In this document: positions 14,060 through 21,053 of the stretch, in pieces
Layout: each line of letters begins with the position of its first letter
How positions within the stretch are numbered: the stretch's first letter is position 1
Assembly: GCA_004558025.1 (NCBI GenBank)
Contig: SFEG01000022.1
Location: 1 to 21,053 of the forward strand
Length of the DNA: 21,053 nt
Origin: Clostridiales bacterium
GTDB taxonomy: Bacteria; Bacillota; Clostridia; Oscillospirales; Oscillospiraceae
Reading direction: 5' to 3'
Translations under genes and position numbers: made by a program
The notes under the pieces: generated by a model
Databases searched by the model: none
What the model was told of the DNA's origin: nothing
What the model saw: the letters and a program-made list of their open reading frames with translations, nothing else

Positions 14060-14081
14060 CAGCGCGCAAATTTCAGAAAGC

Positions 14082-14113
14082 AAAGCGCAGTCGTTTTCGG
14101 CTGCGCTTTTTTT
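14082..14113 (+). terminator. Terminator of secG
   Basis: AAAGCGCAG (14082-14090) pairs with CTGCGCTTT (14101-14109), followed by a run of T to 14113. The azlC ATG comes only 6 nt after the T-run. Confidence 0.9.
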
Positions 14114-14119
14114 ATTGCC

Positions 14120-14818
14120 ATGAAAAGAAAAGTAGAGATAAAAGAAGTTTTTCGCGGCATAAAGGCCGCGTTTCCGTCCACTGTCCCGATTTTCTTCGGC
14201 TGGATATTCGTCGCGCTGACCTACGGCGTGTTGATGGAGGAACTCGGCTACGGGCCGCTGTGGACGATGATGTTTTCGCTCATATGCTTCTGCGGGGGCA
14301 TGCAGATAGCGGCTGTGCCGATGATGGCCGCCGGCTTTGATCCCGTGCAGATGCTCATAATGAGCTATTTCGTCAATTTCCGACACACGTTTTACGGACT
14401 TGCGCTGCTTGAAAAATATAAGGATACGCAGCCGTTTAAGCCCTTCCTTATATATGCGCTGGCAGATGAGCCGTTTTCGCTCGCCGTATCGTCGGACGCT
14501 CCAGAGGGGATGGAGCGGCGGTATTTTTACTTCGGCCAGACCCTGCTCCTGTATGTCTATTGGGCGGGACTGACCGCGCTCGGCGGTCTGCTCGGCAGGA
14601 TCATCACCTTTGACACCACGGGGCTCGACTTTGCACTCAATGCGCTGTTTATTGTCTTCTTCCTCCAGCAGTGGAAGGATAAGAATAACCGCCCGGCCTG
14701 CCTTATCGGCCTTGCCGTGACGCTCCTTTCGCGCATCGTTTTCGGGCCGGATATGTTCCTTATCCCGGCTCTTATCGGCATGCTCGCGATCTTCTGGTTG
14801 TGGAGGAATAAGCTGTGA
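14120..14818 (+). CDS. azlC: AzlC, branched-chain amino acid exporter large subunit
   Basis: A 232-residue protein with several membrane spans. Family features are the N-terminal FRGIKAAFPSTVPIFFGWIFVALTYG-like region (first span), the MQIAAVPMMAAG segment and the VNFRHTFYG motif (about 92-100). With AzlD it exports leucine and analogues such as azaleucine in B. subtilis (established for the family). It overlaps azlD by 4 bp (GTGA). The start is unusual: ATG 14120 lies 6 nt after the secG terminator T-run, with no ribosome site and no clear promoter in between. Translation may rely on read-through of that terminator or on an unseen signal. No T-box or Leu leader is present in the gap. Confidence 0.9.
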   Translation: MKRKVEIKEVFRGIKAAFPSTVPIFFGWIFVALTYGVLMEELGYGPLWTMMFSLICFCGGMQIAAVPMMAAGFDPVQMLIMSYFVNFRHTFYGLALLEKYKDTQPFKPFLIYALADEPFSLAVSSDAPEGMERRYFYFGQTLLLYVYWAGLTALGGLLGRIITFDTTGLDFALNALFIVFFLQQWKDKNNRPACLIGLAVTLLSRIVFGPDMFLIPALIGMLAIFWLWRNKL

Positions 14819-15147
14819 AACTTACCGTTATCCAAACCCTTATCATCATCCTCGCCATAACTGTCGGCACGCAGATCTCGCGCTGGCTGCCGTTTCTGGC
14901 CTTTTCGGGCAAGAAGGAAACTCCGCCGTTTATAAAATATCTCGGCCGTGTGCTGCCGCCGGCGCTGATGGGGCTGCTGGTGGTCTATTGCTTTAAAAGC
15001 ACGCCGATCTTCACCGGCTCGCACGGGCTTCCCGAGCTTATCGCGGCGCTTTTCGTCGTTTTGAGCTACGAGTGGAAGGAGAACCTGCTGCTGTCGGTCG
15101 GCGGAGGCACGGTCGTTTATATGCTGCTCGTGCAGTTCGTTTTTTAA
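14815..15147 (+). CDS. azlD: AzlD, branched-chain amino acid exporter small subunit
   Basis: A 110-residue membrane protein with about four hydrophobic spans, the usual AzlD size. It starts with GTG overlapping the azlC stop (GTGA), with GGAGGAAT upstream. Typical features are the first span (LIIILAITVGTQISRWLPF), FIKYLGRVLPPALMG and the C-terminal span. It is the obligate small partner of AzlC. Together they form a two-gene operon ended by a GC-rich terminator. Confidence 0.92.
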   Translation: MKLTVIQTLIIILAITVGTQISRWLPFLAFSGKKETPPFIKYLGRVLPPALMGLLVVYCFKSTPIFTGSHGLPELIAALFVVLSYEWKENLLLSVGGGTVVYMLLVQFVF

Positions 15148-15165
15148 AAGTTTACAAAATAGACA

Positions 15166-15198
15166 GGCCGCCGGGGCGTATCGGCGGCCTTGCTTTAT
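15166..15198 (+). terminator. Terminator of azlCD
   Basis: GGCCGCCG (15166-15173) and CGGCGGCC (15182-15189) form an 8-bp stem followed by TTGCTTTATT, about 18 nt after the azlD stop. Confidence 0.8.
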
Positions 15199-15226
15199 TG
15201 CAAAGCGGAGCATAAAATGGTATAAT
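15198..15226 (+). promoter_or_regulatory. Promoter of glmS-murT
   Basis: TTGCAA (15198-15203), 17-nt spacer, TATAAT (15221-15226), preceded by TGG. The predicted start is near 15233, leaving a leader of about 39 nt. That is too short to hold a glmS ribozyme. Confidence 0.8.
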
Positions 15227-15271
15227 GCCATTTAACATAACTAAGTATATCATCCGAAAGGAATAATTTTT

Positions 15272-17110
15272 ATGTGCGGAATAGTTGGCTTCGTAGGAAG
15301 CGAGCAGGCAGCACCCATACTGCTTGACGGACTTGAGAGACTGGAATACCGCGGCTATGACTCGGCCGGTATCGCAGTTATATCCGACGACAAAAAGCTC
15401 AGAGTCAAAAAGTCCAAGGGTCGCCTTCAGGTGCTGAGGGATATGATCCAGGGCGGCAAGAGCATCGAGGGCAGCATCGGCATTGGACACACGCGCTGGG
15501 CAACGCACGGCGAGCCCAACGACATTAACGCCCACCCGCATCTGAGCGGCGACGGTAATATAGCCGTTGTTCACAACGGCATAATCGAAAACTACGTTGA
15601 GCTGCGCGATTTTCTTATCTCGCAGGGCTATACCTTCAAATCCGAGACCGATACCGAGGTCGTGACTCAGCTTATCGCATTTTACTATGCCGAGTGCGGC
15701 AACGCGCTCGAGGCCGTGTTCCGCGTACTGCGCCGCATAGAGGGTGCATACGCGCTGGGCATACTGTGCATCGACGAGCCTGAGCATTTTATCGCCGCGC
15801 GCAAGGATGCGCCGCTGCTCATCGGCTACGGTGAGGGCTGCAATTTCATCGCCAGCGACGTGACGGCGATAATAAAGCACACGCGCGACGTATCGTACAT
15901 GGAAGACGGCGAAGTCGCCGTTATCTCCGCCGACAAGGTGCAGTTTTTTAACGCCATGGAGCAGCCCATCGAAAAGGAGCACCACACCATCGATTGGGAC
16001 GTTTCCGCCGCGGAAAAGGGCGGCTATGCCCACTTCATGCTCAAGGAGATCATGGAGCAGCCCGAGGCTATCCGCAAAACGGCCTTCAGCCGCATCCGCG
16101 ATAACCGCATCGTGTTCGAGGATCTCAAATTTACTGCCGAGCAGATAAAGGACGTAAGCCGCATATTCATAATCGCCTGCGGCTCGTCATATCATGTTGG
16201 TGTGGTGGGCAAGTATAATCTCGAGCGGCTCATGCGCAAGCCGGTCGAGGTCTGCCTCGCATCGGAATTCCGTTACTGCGACCCGCTTGTCGACGATAAG
16301 AGCCTTGTCATCGTCATCAGCCAGTCGGGCGAAACGCTCGACACGATGGCGGCGCTGCGCGAGGCAAAGGCAAGGGGCGCACACATTCTCTCGATAGTGA
16401 ACGTCGTCGGCAGCTCCATCGCAAGAGAATCCGACGATGTGCTCTACACCTGGGCAGGACCCGAGATCGCCGTTGCGACTACGAAGGCGTACAGCACGCA
16501 GCTCGTTCTGCTGGATATGCTCGGCCTTTACTTTGCCGACGCTCTCGGCACGGTGAGCAAGGAGGAGTACGACGGGATAATTGAGGAGCTTCTGCGCCTG
16601 CCCGGCAAGATGGAGCAGATGCTCGAGGATATTGATGATATAAAGCATTTTGCCTCGAATTACTTTAACCACAATTCCGTGTTCTTCATCGGCCGCAACC
16701 TCGACTATGCCATGGGGCTCGAGGGCTCGCTCAAGCTCAAGGAGATATCCTATATCCACTCCGAGGCATACGCGTCGGGCGAGCTCAAGCACGGAACCAT
16801 TTCCCTCATCGAGGACGGAACGCTCGTCATCGCCCTCGGTACATACGAGCCGCTTTTCGATAAGGCCATGAGCAACGTCGTCGAGGTCCAGGCGCGCGGC
16901 GCGGATGTGCTTGCGCTTACGACCGAGAACAATGTTGCGGAAATGAAAAAGACCGTGGAGAACGTCATATCCGTTCCCGAGACACACACGATACTTCAGC
17001 CTTCTCTGGGCGTTGTGCCGCTTCAGCTTTTCGCGTACTATGTTGCGCTGCTGCGCGGCTGCGATATCGATAAGCCCAGAAATCTTGCAAAGTCGGTGAC
17101 TGTGGAATAA
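15272..17110 (+). CDS. glmS: Glucosamine-6-phosphate synthase (isomerizing, glutamine-hydrolysing)
   Basis: A 612-residue enzyme making glucosamine-6-phosphate from fructose-6-phosphate and glutamine, the first step to UDP-GlcNAc for the cell wall. GAAAGGAA precedes the ATG. The N-terminal class II glutaminase starts MCGIVGFVG (C2 is the nucleophile after Met removal), with LEYRGYDSAG and HTRWATHGEP. Two SIS sugar-isomerase domains follow (IIACGSSYHVG, SQSGETLDT, TKAYSTQ, SYIHSEAYASGELKHG), and the C-terminus KPRNLAKSVTVE is the usual one. Nothing is missing. The MurT-like gene begins at the next base, so the two cell-wall genes share a transcript. No ribozyme or other large leader structure is present. 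Confidence 0.97.
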   Translation: MCGIVGFVGSEQAAPILLDGLERLEYRGYDSAGIAVISDDKKLRVKKSKGRLQVLRDMIQGGKSIEGSIGIGHTRWATHGEPNDINAHPHLSGDGNIAVVHNGIIENYVELRDFLISQGYTFKSETDTEVVTQLIAFYYAECGNALEAVFRVLRRIEGAYALGILCIDEPEHFIAARKDAPLLIGYGEGCNFIASDVTAIIKHTRDVSYMEDGEVAVISADKVQFFNAMEQPIEKEHHTIDWDVSAAEKGGYAHFMLKEIMEQPEAIRKTAFSRIRDNRIVFEDLKFTAEQIKDVSRIFIIACGSSYHVGVVGKYNLERLMRKPVEVCLASEFRYCDPLVDDKSLVIVISQSGETLDTMAALREAKARGAHILSIVNVVGSSIARESDDVLYTWAGPEIAVATTKAYSTQLVLLDMLGLYFADALGTVSKEEYDGIIEELLRLPGKMEQMLEDIDDIKHFASNYFNHNSVFFIGRNLDYAMGLEGSLKLKEISYIHSEAYASGELKHGTISLIEDGTLVIALGTYEPLFDKAMSNVVEVQARGADVLALTTENNVAEMKKTVENVISVPETHTILQPSLGVVPLQLFAYYVALLRGCDIDKPRNLAKSVTVE

Positions 17111-18451
17111 TTGAAAAAGCTCATGATATTTTTTGCGTGCGTGGTCTGTAAGGCCACGCACTGCTTATTGCGCCTGTTTAATTACGGCGCGACCTCGCTC
17201 CCCGGAGCGCTGGCACTGAAGATATGCCCCGAGGTGCTCGGGTATGCCGCAAAAAATGTCGATATAATCGCCGTTACCGGAACAAACGGCAAAACTACAT
17301 CCTCGCGCATAGTTGAGCGGGCACTGCAAAATGAAGGCAGGAGCGTGTGCGCCAACCGCTCGGGTGCAAACCTCATGCCCGGCATCACGGCAACGCTTAT
17401 TCTGAACCTCCGGCTTTTCGGCGGCGTTAAATGCGAAAGCGCCGTTATCGAGTGCGACGAGGCCGCGTGCAGGCTCGTTCTCGGCAAAATGAAGCCGCGC
17501 GTGCTGCTCGTGACGAACCTTTTTCGCGATCAGCTCGACCGCTACGGCACGGTAACGAGAGCGCGCGACTGCATCGCCGAGGGGCTGCGCACAACGCCCG
17601 AGACGGTTGCCGCCATAAATGCCGACTGCCCCATGGCCGCGAGCATCGCGCGCCTGTGCAAAAACAGGATCGTTTATTACGGCCTTTCCGAGCACGGAAA
17701 GCACAGCGTCGGCAGCGGCGAGGACGATACCTGCCCCGTCTGCGGCCAAAGACTCGGCTACAAGGGCATAAGCTACGCAAGCCTCGGCGAATTTTCCTGC
17801 GCCTGCGGCTTTAAGCGAAAGCACCCGGAGTTTTTCGCGGGCTCCGTTCTGCCCGACGGAAGCTTTGTGCTTCATGCGCGGGAGGAAAAAACGCTGTGCG
17901 CTCCCGCACTGCCGGGGCTTTATAACGTCTATAACGCTGTCGGCGCCGCTGCCGCCGCGGTGACGGACGGTGCAGCGCTCAAAAATGCTTCGGACGCAGC
18001 GCGGAGCTTTGACTGCGGCTTCGGCAGGATGGAGAGCTTCCCGCTGGGGAAATGCGGCGCGAAGATGATACTTATAAAAAACACCGCTGCCGCCGATCAG
18101 ACGATAGCCGAGGTCTGCCGAGAAAAGGACGATAAAACGCTCGTGCTTGCCGTAAACGACCGCATAGCCGACGGAACGGACATATCCTGGCTCGACGAGG
18201 CCGATTTCGGCATGCTCGCGCGGCGCGGCGGCGTTAAGCGCGCCTGCGTCTGCGGCGACCGCGCCGAGGATGCGAAAAAACGGCTCGAGCGCGAAAATAT
18301 CCCCTGTCAATCGTACAAAAACTATGATAAACTGATAGCGTATTTGGCGGAGGAGGAAGACCCTGTCTTCATCCTGCCGACCTACACCGCCATGCTGGAG
18401 CTTCGGGCAAGGCTCGTGCGAAAGCTCGGCGGCAAAAACTTCTGGGAATAA
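17111..18451 (+). CDS. murT: MurT-like Mur ligase (lipid II amidation family) without adjacent GatD
   Basis: A 446-residue protein if TTG 17111, right after the glmS stop, is used; ATG 17120 is an alternative and neither has a good ribosome site. Mur-ligase features: GTNGKTT Walker loop (57-63) and TNLFRDQLDRYG (135-146). A zinc ribbon CPVCG (C208, C211) ... CACG (C230, C232) and the C-terminal DUF1727 domain mark MurT, which with GatD amidates the D-Glu of lipid II. The aspartate of ADGTDISW (D357) is kept. Two differences stand out: the usual KNPAG motif reads KNTAAADQ (323-330), and the WxxDADFE region reads LDEADFG. gatD, normally the next gene, is absent; an amidohydrolase follows instead. 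Partner and activity are therefore less certain. Confidence 0.82.
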   Translation: MKKLMIFFACVVCKATHCLLRLFNYGATSLPGALALKICPEVLGYAAKNVDIIAVTGTNGKTTSSRIVERALQNEGRSVCANRSGANLMPGITATLILNLRLFGGVKCESAVIECDEAACRLVLGKMKPRVLLVTNLFRDQLDRYGTVTRARDCIAEGLRTTPETVAAINADCPMAASIARLCKNRIVYYGLSEHGKHSVGSGEDDTCPVCGQRLGYKGISYASLGEFSCACGFKRKHPEFFAGSVLPDGSFVLHAREEKTLCAPALPGLYNVYNAVGAAAAAVTDGAALKNASDAARSFDCGFGRMESFPLGKCGAKMILIKNTAAADQTIAEVCREKDDKTLVLAVNDRIADGTDISWLDEADFGMLARRGGVKRACVCGDRAEDAKKRLERENIPCQSYKNYDKLIAYLAEEEDPVFILPTYTAMLELRARLVRKLGGKNFWE

Positions 18452-18465
18452 ACGAGGATAAACGA

Positions 18466-19734
18466 ATGATACGTTTTTATAACGGCAGGGTGCTTGCCTT
18501 TGCGCCGGAGACCGAAATATGCGAGCGCGAGGTGTGGACGGACGGCGGCAGCATCTGCTATGTCGGCAAAACGCCCGATACTCTGCCGGAGTTTGAGCGG
18601 CAGATCGACCTTCGCGGCGACCTGCTCATACCGGGCTTTAAGAACGCGCACACGCACTCGGGTATGACATTTCTGCGCTCGCTGGCAGACGATATGCCGC
18701 TTGATAAATGGCTCAGCGAGCAGGTCTGGCCGAAGGAGGCGCGCCTGGGCCCCGATGGACTTTACGTCATGACGCGCCTGGCGATCATGGAATATCTCAC
18801 GAGCGGCATAACGAGCTGCTTTGATATGTATTTTCACAACGACGCCTTTGTGCGTGCCTGTATCGACTCCGGCTTTCGCGCGGTGCTCTGCGGCGATATG
18901 AATAATTTCGACAGCGACTATACGCTGCTGGAGGATAAGTTCCTGCGCTATAACAAAACGCACGAACTCATTTCATATCGCCTCGGCTTTCACGCCGAGT
19001 ACACGACGAGCCTTAAGCGTATGCAGTTTGTCGCGGACCTTGTGCATAAATACAAAGAGCCCATGTTCGTCCACTCCTCGGAGACCCGCGCGGAGGTGGA
19101 CGGCTGCATCGAGCGCCACGGCGTGACGCCGACGGTGCTTTTTGATAAGCTCGGCATGTACGATTACGGCGGCGGTGCGTTCCACTGCGTGCATATGAGC
19201 GGGGAGGATATTGCGATATTCAAAAAACGCGGTCTGACGGCGGTGCTCAATCCCGCCTCAAACCTCAAGCTTGCAAGCGGCATAGCGCCCATTAAGCGCT
19301 TTCTCGACGAGGGCATAGCCCTTGCCATCGGCACCGACGGCGCGGGCTCGAATAATGCGCTGGACATGTTCCGCGAGATGTATCTCGTGAGCGTGCTTTC
19401 AAAATACCGCGAAAACGACGCCTCGGCAGTGGACGCAGCTAAGGTGCTCAAGGCCGCCTGCGTCGGCGGTGCGAGAGCCATGGGGCTCGATGCCTGCGAC
19501 GGCATAGCGGCCGGCAAAAAGGCGGATCTTGCCGTCATTGACTTGAGCCGCCCGAACATGAGGCCAATAAACAACATAGCAAAAAACATCGTCTATGCCG
19601 GGAGCAAGGAAAATGTACGCCTTACGATGGTAAACGGCTGCATTCTGTACGAAAACGGCGAGTTTTTCATCGGCGAGGACGCAGAGAAAATTTACGGCGA
19701 AGCGGAAAAAATAATGGAGACTATAAAGCAGTGA
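18466..19734 (+). CDS. Amidohydrolase, MTA/SAH deaminase-like (ATZ/TRZ family)
   Basis: A 422-residue cytoplasmic zinc hydrolase, 14 bp after murT with GAGGATAA upstream. Metal ligands of the family are visible: AHTHSGM (H62, H64), FVHSSET (H203, E206), FHCVHMS (H240 or H243) and GTDGAGSNNALDM (D291). The C-terminal beta-sandwich with GKKADLAVIDL completes the fold. Related enzymes deaminate 5'-methylthioadenosine, S-adenosylhomocysteine, adenosine or guanine-type bases. The substrate-contacting HAPYT seen in many MTA/SAH deaminases is HAEYT here (176-180), so the substrate may differ. It overlaps the PHP gene by 4 bp, which suggests linked use in nucleotide or cofactor salvage (inference). 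Confidence 0.85.
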   Translation: MIRFYNGRVLAFAPETEICEREVWTDGGSICYVGKTPDTLPEFERQIDLRGDLLIPGFKNAHTHSGMTFLRSLADDMPLDKWLSEQVWPKEARLGPDGLYVMTRLAIMEYLTSGITSCFDMYFHNDAFVRACIDSGFRAVLCGDMNNFDSDYTLLEDKFLRYNKTHELISYRLGFHAEYTTSLKRMQFVADLVHKYKEPMFVHSSETRAEVDGCIERHGVTPTVLFDKLGMYDYGGGAFHCVHMSGEDIAIFKKRGLTAVLNPASNLKLASGIAPIKRFLDEGIALAIGTDGAGSNNALDMFREMYLVSVLSKYRENDASAVDAAKVLKAACVGGARAMGLDACDGIAAGKKADLAVIDLSRPNMRPINNIAKNIVYAGSKENVRLTMVNGCILYENGEFFIGEDAEKIYGEAEKIMETIKQ

Positions 19735-20570
19735 GAGAAATAGACCTTCATGTTCATACGAATATCTCCGACGGCTCGGAATCGCCGGTGGAGACCGTGA
19801 GATACGCACACGAGCTCGGCCTGCGCGCCATTGCGATAACCGATCACGACAGCGTAAACGGCGTGGCCGAGGCTCAGCGTGCGGGAAAAGAATACGGCGT
19901 TGAGGTCGTCGCGGGCATGGAGCTCGGCTGCGGCTGGTACGGCAGGGAGGTGCATATGCTCGGATATGACCTGGACATACACTCGAAGAAGCTGCCCCCG
20001 GTGCTCGACTGGATCGTGCGCGACCGCGACGAGCGCAACAGAAAAATGGTGGACATGCTCGCGAAAGACGGCCTTTTCATCGATCTCGACGAGCTCCAGG
20101 CAAAGCACCCCGGATCGACGATCGGCAGGCCGCATTTTGCTCTGTGCATGGTCGAGGCAGGCGTTGCCGAAAGCGTCAAGGACGCGTTTGAGCGCTTCCT
20201 CGACCCCGGCTGCAAATATTACATCCGCCGCCACTTTTTAAGCGTCGAGGACGCAGCCGGGCTCATCCGCTCGGCAGGCGGTAAACCCGTCATCGCGCAC
20301 CCGCGGCAGTATAAGCTTACGCCCGAGCGCTTTACGGAGCTCATGGAGCGCTCGCGCGCCTGCGGCGTCGCGGGGCTTGAGTGCTACTACTCAGGCTACG
20401 CACCCGAGGTCGTCGCCGAGTACCTCGCGGCCGCGGAGAAGTACGGTTTTTGTCCCACCGCAGGAAGTGACTGGCACGGCAAAAATAAGCCGCACATCCA
20501 CCTCGGCAGCGGCATAAACGGTGAATTATCAGCGTCCTACGAGCTGCTTGAAAGATTAAGAAATTCATAA
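19731..20570 (+). CDS. PHP-domain phosphoesterase (YciV/RNase AM-like)
   Basis: A 279-residue protein starting at GTG 19731, which overlaps the stop of the deaminase (GTGA), with GGAGA upstream. The PHP metal site is complete: DLHVHTN (H7, H9), SDG (D14), TDHDS (D38, H39), GMEL (E64), VHMLGY (H75), GRPHFA (H135), IAHPR (H190) and GSDWHG (D247, H249). Length and motif order match the single-domain PHP family with YciV, which hydrolyses 3',5'-nucleoside bisphosphates such as pAp and trims RNA 5' ends. It lacks any polymerase part, so it is not a PolC/DnaE fragment. Its translation is coupled to the deaminase. Confidence 0.85.
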   Translation: MREIDLHVHTNISDGSESPVETVRYAHELGLRAIAITDHDSVNGVAEAQRAGKEYGVEVVAGMELGCGWYGREVHMLGYDLDIHSKKLPPVLDWIVRDRDERNRKMVDMLAKDGLFIDLDELQAKHPGSTIGRPHFALCMVEAGVAESVKDAFERFLDPGCKYYIRRHFLSVEDAAGLIRSAGGKPVIAHPRQYKLTPERFTELMERSRACGVAGLECYYSGYAPEVVAEYLAAAEKYGFCPTAGSDWHGKNKPHIHLGSGINGELSASYELLERLRNS

Positions 20571-20579
20571 GAGGGCAAT

Positions 20580-20713
20580 ACGAAACACGGTCAAAATTCT
20601 AAAAATAAATTTTTTTCATAAAAAAGTTCGGAAAAAGTGAAATCCCCGAAATCCCCTATGATAAGATCGGCAAGGCCGCTGTTATTTGGCTGCTTCTCAA
20701 GATCATATTCTGA
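20580..20713 (+). pseudogene. Probable decayed small gene (about 44 codons)
   Basis: Right after the PHP stop there is GAGGG (20571-20575) and then ACG at 20580 where an ATG would be expected, followed by codons for KHGQNSKNKFF. The frame breaks in a run of seven T (20610-20616). One base shifted, it continues without a stop as KKFGKSEIPEIPYDKIGKAAVIWLLLKIIF to TGA 20713, with the codon bias of the genome and a hydrophobic tail. It reads as a small membrane-ended protein with a lost start and a frameshift. A sequencing error in the T-run is possible, and so is use of a non-AUG start. No family recognised. Confidence 0.4.
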
Positions 20714-20720
20714 TCTGAGC

Positions 20721-20760
20721 GCATAAAAAATCCCGTCCGTTTGGACGGGATTTTTTATGC
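20721..20760. terminator. Bidirectional terminator, 18-bp perfect stem
   Basis: GCATAAAAAATCCCGTCC (20721-20738), loop GTTT, exact reverse complement (20743-20760). A/T flanks give U-runs on both strands, ending both the plus-strand operon and the minus-strand gene at the right edge. Confidence 0.95.
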
Positions 20761-20767
20761 TTATTAA

Positions 20768-21053
20768 TTATTCGCCGAAGTCGAGGACGCGCAGCATGCG
20801 CACGAGGGTGAGCCTGTTGCGGATAGCGGCCGAGATGGGCAGCATCTCCTGCTCAAGCGCAGGGTCGATGCCGATGTGCTCGGGCAGATATTTTGCATTG
20901 CAGCCCTTGTAGAGCGCCTCCATCTCCTCAACGGAGGGGATCTCGTTTATCATAGCGCGGATCTCGTCCCAGTGGTCGACGATGTTCTGCGGATCGAAGG
21001 TCGCCAGAACGTCGTTTTCGTTCTCCTTGATTATGCCCGGGGCGAGCCTGTCG
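20768..21053 (-). CDS. C-terminal part of a probable sn-glycerol-1-phosphate dehydrogenase (AraM-like)
   Basis: The minus-strand frame is open from the right edge (first full codon at 21052) to TAA at 20768-20770, giving the last 94 residues of a longer protein. The piece runs DRLAPGIIKENENDVLATFD, then IVDHWDEIRAMINEIPSVEE, EHIGIDPALEQEMLPIS, and AAIRNRLTLVRMLRVLDFGE. The all-helical end with a Gly-Ile-Asp turn and the IRNRLTLVRML pattern resembles the C-terminus of iron-containing-alcohol-dehydrogenase-type glycerol-1-phosphate dehydrogenases (AraM/EgsA). The catalytic part lies outside the window, so the substrate is inferred. An internal ATG at 20953 is not the true start. The T-rich terminator ends it. 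Confidence 0.6.
   Translation of the reverse strand, partial: DRLAPGIIKENENDVLATFDPQNIVDHWDEIRAMINEIPSVEEMEALYKGCNAKYLPEHIGIDPALEQEMLPISAAIRNRLTLVRMLRVLDFGE

Noticed and set aside
14060..14119. T-box or leucine-responsive leader before azlC
   Set aside because: The gap is only 60 bp and is filled by the secG terminator; no T-box core is seen.
1..21053. CRISPR array, insertion sequence or toxin-antitoxin pair
   Set aside because: No regularly spaced direct repeats, transposase motifs or recognisable toxin/antitoxin genes were seen in reading the window.

Overview
The window looks like the chromosome of a Gram-positive anaerobe of the class Clostridia, most likely an Oscillospiraceae/Ruminococcaceae-type gut bacterium. 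The grounds are strong AGGAGG-type ribosome sites, sigma-A promoters, many U-run terminators, CCA-encoding tRNA genes, high-GC codon use with frequent ATA, and Firmicutes genes (ymdB, yhaO/yhaN pair, azlCD, murT-like). This placement is inference; no rRNA or species marker is present. It is mostly a housekeeping region without phage, CRISPR or IS transposase genes.

Left part (1-3430): tRNA-Tyr and tRNA-Thr on the minus strand; a small helical protein and a sigma-region-4-like protein; a membrane-anchored GH25 lysozyme; a free-standing gene for a wHTH + GHKL ATPase + STAS-like (DUF4325) regulator behind a consensus promoter and a perfect 18-bp inverted repeat; then tRNA-Arg with an odd neighbourhood. 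There a 55-bp module (terminator plus tRNA 3' end) is repeated 193 bp away, and the two copies frame a 133-bp element closed by a 9-bp terminal inverted repeat and packed with hairpins.

Middle (3510-12317): a 55-residue glycine-rich membrane protein divergent from the operon ymdB-yhaO-like-yhaN-like (phosphodiesterase, then an SbcD/SbcC-like nuclease-ATPase pair, joined by overlaps); rlmD; a strikingly AT-rich SAP-domain gene that looks foreign; a flavodoxin-type reductase; and a MATE exporter on the minus strand.

Right part (12419-21053): a PIG-V-like membrane glycosyltransferase; secG; azlCD (branched-chain amino acid export); glmS followed with no gap by a MurT-like Mur ligase that lacks its usual GatD partner next door; an MTA/SAH-deaminase-like amidohydrolase overlapping a PHP phosphoesterase; traces of a decayed small gene; and the C-terminal end of a probable glycerol-1-phosphate dehydrogenase.

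Two patterns cut across the genes. Ten promoters were read by eye; nine have a TGn extended -10 and nine have a 17-bp spacer. Three genes (GH25, rlmD, PIG-V-like) have no Shine-Dalgarno site and start 7-8 nt after a GTGATA-type -10, so they are predicted to make leaderless mRNAs. I did not find a clearly new multi-gene system. The best candidates for something undescribed are the tRNA-end structured element, the wHTH-GHKL-DUF4325 gene with its palindrome, and the SAP-domain gene.
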